Assembly: GCF_938018035.1 (NCBI RefSeq)
Contig: NZ_CALIJF010000370.1
Coordinates: forward strand, 1 to 16,855
From: an uncultured Campylobacter sp.
GTDB taxonomy: Bacteria; Campylobacterota; Campylobacteria; Campylobacterales; Campylobacteraceae
Direction of reading: 5' to 3'
DNA: 16,855 bases
Position 1 is the stretch's first letter. Each line of letters begins with the position of its first letter. Both the position numbers and the translations under genes were made by a program. The notes beneath the pieces were generated by a model. The model did not search any database. It worked only from the letters and a program-made list of their open reading frames with translations, and was not told the origin of the DNA. This document shows, piece after piece, positions 13,514 to 16,855 of this stretch.

Positions 13514-14344
13514 TTATTTTCCTTTCCTTCTTGAAATTATAAGCTTATCGCTCGCTTTTTTATGGCGAGTTTTATAGCCCTTCGTCGGTTTGCCCCACGG
13601 AGTTACTGGATGGCGGCCGGAATTTTTCTTACCCTCGCCACCGCCGTGCGGGTGATCGACCGGGTTCATTGCAGAACCTCTGGTTTGAGGACGGATACCT
13701 CTGTGGCGGTTACGTCCGGCTTTACCGATGACGACGTTTGCCCACTCTTCGTTACCCACTACGCCGATACTGGCCATACACTCTGCGAGCACTCTTCTCA
13801 TCTCACCGCTAGGCAGACGTAGAATGACGTATTTTTCCTCTTTACCCATAAGCTGAGCATAGCCTCCGGCGCTACGTGCCATTTGAGCACCTTTGCCTGG
13901 CTTTAACTCGATATTATGCAGAATAGTTCCCACAGGGATGTTTTTCATCTTCATCGCGTTGCCGGGTTTAATATCTAATCCGCCCTCGGCAGCAGCTACT
14001 ACGTCGCCCACATTAAGATCGTTAGGCTTGATGATGTAGCGCTTCTCGCCGTCTGCGTATGAGATCAGCGCGATACGGCAGTTGCGATTCGGATCGTATT
14101 CGATCGCCTCGACCTTGCCGGCAACGCCGAATTTATTTCGCTTAAAATCGATAATTCTATAAAGTTTAGCGGCTCCGGCTTGTTTATGGCGACTGGTAAT
14201 GCGACCGTTATTGTTCCTTCCGGCTGCGGCAGGAATTTTAACAAGCAAGCCTCTAACGCTAGCTTTTGCAGTGATATCCTCGCTGCTAAGACCAGTCATA
14301 AATCTTCTACTTGGAGTATACGGTTTATAAGTTTTAATCGCCAT
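13514..14344 (-). CDS. rplB: 50S ribosomal protein L2
   Basis: A 276-residue protein that binds 23S rRNA close to the peptidyl transferase centre and is needed for subunit joining. The central OB-fold and SH3-like domains show GRITSRHKQAGAAKLYR, ALISYADGEKRYI and GAQMARSAGGYAQL. The C-terminal signature SAMNPVDHPHGGGEGK contains the histidine matching E. coli His229. Length is typical (273-277). It starts one base after the rplW stop. Confidence 0.97.
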   Translation of the reverse strand: MAIKTYKPYTPSRRFMTGLSSEDITAKASVRGLLVKIPAAAGRNNNGRITSRHKQAGAAKLYRIIDFKRNKFGVAGKVEAIEYDPNRNCRIALISYADGEKRYIIKPNDLNVGDVVAAAEGGLDIKPGNAMKMKNIPVGTILHNIELKPGKGAQMARSAGGYAQLMGKEEKYVILRLPSGEMRRVLAECMASIGVVGNEEWANVVIGKAGRNRHRGIRPQTRGSAMNPVDHPHGGGEGKKNSGRHPVTPWGKPTKGYKTRHKKASDKLIISRRKGK

Positions 14345-14345
14345 T

Positions 14346-14627
14346 TTACGCCTCCACGCTTTCTAAGCTTGCGCCCTCAGGTAGTTTGACGTAGAATTTT
14401 TTCACATCGTTTCTAGCGCCCATTTTACCTCTAAATCTTTTTACTTTGCCGTCCTGTCTTAAAGAATTTATCTTTAGCGGAGTGATCCCGAAATAGTTCT
14501 TTAAAACGCTCTTTAGTCCGTTTTTCGTAACCGACGGGCTAGTTTGGATAACGACCACGCCGTTTTCTTGAAGACCGAGAGACTTTTCCGTATAAAGGAT
14601 CGTTTTGATATCTGTTATATCTGCCAT
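14346..14627 (-). CDS. rplW: 50S ribosomal protein L23
   Basis: A 93-residue protein at the tunnel exit, main docking point for trigger factor and the signal recognition particle. TDIKTILYTEKSLGL near the start and KINSLRQDGKVKRFRGKMG followed by KKFYVKLPEG near the end identify it. The FFTEKS-like motif at the start reads LYTEKS. Single-base gaps separate it from rplD and rplB, so it is translated as part of a coupled chain. Confidence 0.96.
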   Translation of the reverse strand: MADITDIKTILYTEKSLGLQENGVVVIQTSPSVTKNGLKSVLKNYFGITPLKINSLRQDGKVKRFRGKMGARNDVKKFYVKLPEGASLESVEA

Positions 14628-14628
14628 T

Positions 14629-15243
14629 TTAGTCCTCTTTCACTATTGATTCAAATGCCGCTTTTTCGAATACGACCGAGCCGTAAACTGCGATTAGGTA
14701 AGCATTGACCTCGCTTGCATCGACGACATAGCAATTCTTAAGATTTCTATAAGCCAAAAGAGTTTGTGCATCTAGCTCGTTTTTAACGATCAGCGCATCT
14801 CTAACACCCAGTTTCTTAATAAAATTTGCCGCATCTTTAGTCTTGCCGCTTTTTAGCTCTAAATCGTCGAATATAAAAATTTTACCCTCGTTTGCTTTCT
14901 CATTGATAGCAAATTCCAGCGCAAGGCGTTTTTGCTTTTTATTGACCTTCTGCTCGTAATTTCGCTCGTTAGTCGGACCGAATGCGACCGCGCCGCCTAC
15001 CCAGACATTGGTTCTAGTTGAGCCCGCACGTGCACCGCCGCGGTCCTTTTGTCGCCATGGCTTTTTACCGCCGCCGCTAACCTCGGCGCGAGTTTTAGCG
15101 TTAGCCGTATTTGCGCGAAGCGAAGCAAGGTAAGATTTGACGTACAAATATAGATTGTGCGAATTGACTTCCGAAAATTTCGCAGGGATTTCAATTTCGC
15201 TTGCTTTTTCCAGTTTTTCGTTAAGCACGCTTACTTTACTCAT
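14629..15243 (-). CDS. rplD: 50S ribosomal protein L4
   Basis: A 204-residue protein whose long loop lines the exit tunnel. The loop is plain: EVSGGGKKPWRQKDRGGAR then AGSTRTNVWVGGAVAFGP. NKKQKRLALEFAINEK follows, and a Rossmann-like C-terminal half ends VVFEKAAFESIVKED. In E. coli L4 also represses its own operon by attenuation at the S10 leader; whether that happens here is unknown, but this operon does have hairpins in its leader. Its ATG overlaps the rplC stop (ATGA), so translation is coupled. Confidence 0.97.
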   Translation of the reverse strand: MSKVSVLNEKLEKASEIEIPAKFSEVNSHNLYLYVKSYLASLRANTANAKTRAEVSGGGKKPWRQKDRGGARAGSTRTNVWVGGAVAFGPTNERNYEQKVNKKQKRLALEFAINEKANEGKIFIFDDLELKSGKTKDAANFIKKLGVRDALIVKNELDAQTLLAYRNLKNCYVVDASEVNAYLIAVYGSVVFEKAAFESIVKED

Positions 15244-15818
15244 TTTACTATCCTTATTCTGCCCATTGCGCCGTTAAATCCAGGAACCGAGCCTTTAAGC
15301 ACCAAAATTTTATTCTCGGCATCAAAGCTTACGACTTCGTTTTTGGCAGTGATCGTTTCGTTTCCAGTGTGTCCCGCCATCCTCATACCGGGCTGAACGC
15401 GACCTGGCCACTCGCAGTTGCCGATCGAGCCCGGTCTTCGGTGAAAGCGGCTGCCGTGCGCTGCAGGACCGCCCGCAAAGCCATGGCGCTTAATGACGCC
15501 CTGATAGCCCTTGCCCTTGGATCTGAAGCTTACTTTTACGATCTTCGCTCCGCTCAAAACATCTAAATCTTGATCGCCAAGCTCGGCATTTTCTAAGCTT
15601 AGAGTCGCAAATTTATTAAATTCCTTGCTTAGGCTATATTTCTTTTGAATGCCGACTATAGCTTTGTTATATGCCTTGCCGTCTGCGTAGGCTACGATAG
15701 CTTTTTTCTCATCGCAAACTTCGCAAATTTTGGTATTGATAAGTCGTAAAAGCGTCACGGGCGTGCTGCTCGTGTCGATCGTCCTACTCATACCTATTTT
15801 TTCTACAATATATTCCAT
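15240..15818 (-). CDS. rplC: 50S ribosomal protein L3
   Basis: A 192-residue protein that starts 50S assembly and sends a loop to the peptidyl transferase centre. It begins MEYIVEKIGMSRTID and holds KGKGYQGVIKRHGFAGGPA, HGSRFHRRPGSIG and PGRVQPGMRMAGHTGN, then NKILVLKGSVPGFNGAMG. Where E. coli L3 has the glutamine that PrmB methylates, this protein reads GNCEWPG, so that modification is unlikely. The SD is AGGGG seven bases before the ATG, 11 bases after rpsJ. The stop overlaps the rplD start by four bases. Confidence 0.97.
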   Translation of the reverse strand: MEYIVEKIGMSRTIDTSSTPVTLLRLINTKICEVCDEKKAIVAYADGKAYNKAIVGIQKKYSLSKEFNKFATLSLENAELGDQDLDVLSGAKIVKVSFRSKGKGYQGVIKRHGFAGGPAAHGSRFHRRPGSIGNCEWPGRVQPGMRMAGHTGNETITAKNEVVSFDAENKILVLKGSVPGFNGAMGRIRIVK

Positions 15819-15829
15819 TGTTTTACCCC

Positions 15830-16141
15830 TTATTTGCCCATCGCGTGAACTTCGACGTTGACTTCCGGAGCCAAATCAAGCTTAGTTAGCGAATCAACCG
15901 TATCTGGCGTAGCCGCTACGATGTCTAGCATACGAGCGTGAATTTTCATCTCAAACTGCTCTCTGGAGTCTTTATTTACGTGCGGAGATCTTAAAACGGT
16001 GTAGCGTTTAATCTTCGTAGGCATCGGCACGGGACCTCTGACGTCCGCACCTGTTCTTTTTACGGCTTCAACGATAGCCGAAACTGTGCGATCTAAAACT
16101 CGATGGTCATAAGCCTTGAGTTTTAACCTAATTTTTTGCAT
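15830..16141 (-). CDS. rpsJ: 30S ribosomal protein S10 (NusE)
   Basis: A 103-residue protein of the small-subunit head that also acts as transcription antitermination factor NusE with NusB. KIRLKLKAYDHRVLDRTVSA, VPMPTKIKRYTVLRSPHVNK, and SREQFEMKIHARMLDIV leave no doubt. Start choice: the ATG at 16141 has AAGGA six bases upstream; the GTG one codon before it would sit only three bases from the SD. It is the first gene of the ribosomal operon, about 57 bases from the expected transcription start. Confidence 0.97.
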   Translation of the reverse strand: MQKIRLKLKAYDHRVLDRTVSAIVEAVKRTGADVRGPVPMPTKIKRYTVLRSPHVNKDSREQFEMKIHARMLDIVAATPDTVDSLTKLDLAPEVNVEVHAMGK

Positions 16142-16164
16142 CACTTTTCCTTAATAAAGAACTT

Positions 16165-16198
16165 GTCGCAACGCGCGACCCTTTGTTTCAAACAAAAG
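16165..16198 (-). promoter_or_regulatory. Two tandem hairpins in the S10-operon leader
   Basis: The leader, read on the minus strand, begins with TTTTGTTTGAAACAAAG (within 16198-16180), which can fold on itself as a 6-8 bp stem with a tiny loop, and continues with GTCGC-GCGTT-GCGAC (16179-16165), a perfect 5-bp stem with a 5-base loop. Together they fill the first half of the leader, and the rpsJ SD follows 13-20 bases later. No T-run directly follows, so a classic attenuator is not seen. They could protect the 5' end of the mRNA or bind a ribosomal protein. Confidence 0.45.
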
Positions 16199-16204
16199 AC
16201 GCAC

Positions 16205-16233
16205 ATTATATAAAAGCGCTCCCTTTTTGTCAA
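16205..16233 (-). promoter_or_regulatory. Consensus sigma-70 promoter of the ribosomal operon
   Basis: On the minus strand TTGACA (16233-16228), a 17-base spacer and TATAAT (16210-16205) give a perfect match to the bacterial housekeeping promoter, both hexamers and spacing. Transcription would start near 16198 and give a leader of about 57 bases before rpsJ. It is the only convincing promoter for the 10-kb minus-strand operon. Confidence 0.9.
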
Positions 16234-16252
16234 GAAAATAGCCAAATTTTAT

Positions 16253-16264
16253 GGAAATATTTCC
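16253..16264. repeat. 12-bp palindrome GGAAATATTTCC
   Basis: A perfect 12-bp palindrome that overlaps the left edge of the proximal 19-bp palindromic repeat, so that GGAAA/TTTCC half-sites occur three times within 26 bases. It is 20 bp upstream of the -35 element of the ribosomal promoter. It reads like an extra operator half-site but no regulator is known. Confidence 0.4.
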
Positions 16265-16279
16265 TTTTAATAAGGAAAA
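16258..16279. repeat. Palindromic repeat, proximal copy
   Basis: Core TTTCCTT-TTAAT-AAGGAAA (16260-16278), a perfect 7-bp inverted repeat with a 5-base centre. The same 22 bases recur at 16383-16404 without a mismatch. This copy lies 25 bp upstream of the -35 box of the rpsJ promoter, a position fitting an activator or UP-type element, or a site shared with the divergent ATPase gene. Confidence 0.7.
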
Positions 16280-16382
16280 ATATATAGAATTTCGAAAATT
16301 TTTAGGGTGCTGGAAATTTTCAATACAAAAATTTTAGATAAATTTGAAATAGATATAAAAATTTCATAGGATTTTTCAGATT

Positions 16383-16404
16383 TATTTCCTTTTAATAAGG
16401 AAAA
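16383..16404. repeat. Palindromic repeat, distal copy
   Basis: Second exact copy of the 22-base repeat (core 16385-16403), 125 bp from the first and ending 16 bases before the ATG of the ATPase gene. The 125-bp step is close to 12 helical turns, so proteins on both copies would face the same side of the DNA. In RNA it would form a hairpin whose 3' arm, AAGGAAA, resembles an SD but sits about 19 bases from the start codon. Confidence 0.7.
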
Positions 16405-16420
16405 TTTTAAAATACTCGCC

Positions 16421-16855
16421 ATGAATGATCTAAAATTTTTTTACGAAAATCCACCGGAATTTGCGGGCTTTATCCCGCGCAAAAGAGGTATAAACTCTCC
16501 CAAAACCATAATCTATGGAGTATTAAATTCCGGCAAAAGCGCCATGCTGAAAAATGAAATTTCAGAGCTTAAAAAAGATGAAATTTTGTATCTAAATTTA
16601 GCCGATCTACGCCTTGAAGAGGTAGTAGCGAATAATGCAATTTTTGCAGCTAGAAATAGTGCGGACAATACAAAGACTAGCGAAGCAAATGAATATGAAA
16701 TAAGTAGAGAAGCTACGTTAAACGCGGAAATTTCGGATACGGGCGAATTTTACCGCGCCGCCGTAAAAAATACAGATACAAAAAACGCAAGCTCAAATGG
16801 CTCAAACAATGCAAAAAATGCGGAGTCCGATGGCGCAAAAAGCAGGAACGAGAAT
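16421..16855 (+). CDS. P-loop ATPase, N-terminal part (runs off the window)
   Basis: The frame is open from ATG 16421 to the window edge (145 codons). Residues 29-60 form a clear nucleotide-binding unit: TIIYGVLNSGKSAML has the Walker A pattern G-x4-G-K-S (33-40), followed by a second strand, EILYLNLADLRLEE. This resembles AAA-type ATP-binding proteins of Campylobacterota, including AAA_14-like ones, whose role is unknown. After residue 68 it turns into an Asn/Ser/Ala/Glu/Lys-rich stretch (to 145 and beyond) with NTDTKNASSNGSNNAKNAES, which looks like a low-complexity insert between core strands. Walker B would be outside the window. No SD is seen within the normal distance. The gene is AT-rich compared with its neighbours and is divergent from the ribosomal operon. 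Family membership beyond P-loop ATPase is uncertain. Confidence 0.7.
   Translation, partial: MNDLKFFYENPPEFAGFIPRKRGINSPKTIIYGVLNSGKSAMLKNEISELKKDEILYLNLADLRLEEVVANNAIFAARNSADNTKTSEANEYEISREATLNAEISDTGEFYRAAVKNTDTKNASSNGSNNAKNAESDGAKSRNEN

Noticed and set aside
6474..16141. Long plus-strand ORFs of 75-150 codons across the ribosomal operon
   Set aside because: They lie antisense to well-recognised ribosomal protein genes, have no SD or coding character, and are shadows of the real genes.
16354..16359. TATAAA as the -10 box of the ATPase promoter
   Set aside because: The region is so AT-rich that many equal candidates exist, and no paired element or spacing supports this one.
1..16855. CRISPR array, tRNA, rRNA, insertion sequence or prophage genes
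   Set aside because: I looked on both strands and saw no regularly spaced repeats of CRISPR length, no cloverleaf, no transposase and no phage proteins.

Overview
The window reads as chromosome from a Campylobacter-type epsilonproteobacterium (Campylobacterota). The evidence is the residue-level style of the ribosomal proteins (for example L3 beginning MEYIVEKIGMSRTI and L16 beginning MLMPKRTKYRK), the zinc-type S14, the lack of an rpmD gene between rpsE and rplO, the PEA transferase, and the very frequent AAATTT words between genes. GC is moderate and patchy: high around 600-1950, ordinary in the ribosomal block, very low after 16200. This suits one of the moderate-GC oral Campylobacter species better than C. 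jejuni, but the species cannot be fixed from this sequence.

Layout. (a) 1-128: tail of a GrpB-family gene, then about 390 bases without a gene. (b) 518-2857: a small divergent locus. A threonine-synthase-like PLP enzyme and a RidA-family deaminase form a two-gene minus-strand unit, facing a YheO/DauR-type PAS-HTH regulator on the plus strand. The AT-rich spacer holds inverted repeats that could be operators. (c) 3029-5068: a membrane phosphoethanolamine transferase with a long low-complexity linker, followed by about 650 bases without a gene. (d) 5715-16141: one long minus-strand operon, read right to left: rpsJ-rplC-rplD-rplW-rplB-rpsS-rplV-rpsC-rplP-rpmC-rpsQ-rplN-rplX-rplE-rpsN-rpsH-rplF-rplR-rpsE-rplO-secY-map, a fused S10/spc operon. 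Gaps are mostly 0-12 bases or small overlaps, so translation is probably coupled throughout. The exception is a 77-base gap between rpsH and rplF that holds a stem-loop. (e) 16142-16420: control region with a perfect consensus sigma-70 promoter for the ribosomal operon, two hairpins in its leader, and two identical palindromic repeats upstream. (f) 16421 to the end: N-terminal part of a P-loop ATPase on the plus strand, running off the window.

How the genes work together. The large operon makes 20 ribosomal proteins plus the SecY translocon channel and the methionine aminopeptidase that trims new proteins. The 518-2857 locus looks like a regulated amino-acid or enamine metabolism module: a PLP enzyme, the RidA protein that clears reactive enamine/imine intermediates, and a regulator of the family that controls D-amino-acid and related catabolism. 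No complete unknown defence or mobile system is visible. The strongest leads are the control DNA between the ribosomal operon and the ATPase, the rpsH-rplF stem-loop, and similar low-complexity inserts in three unrelated proteins.
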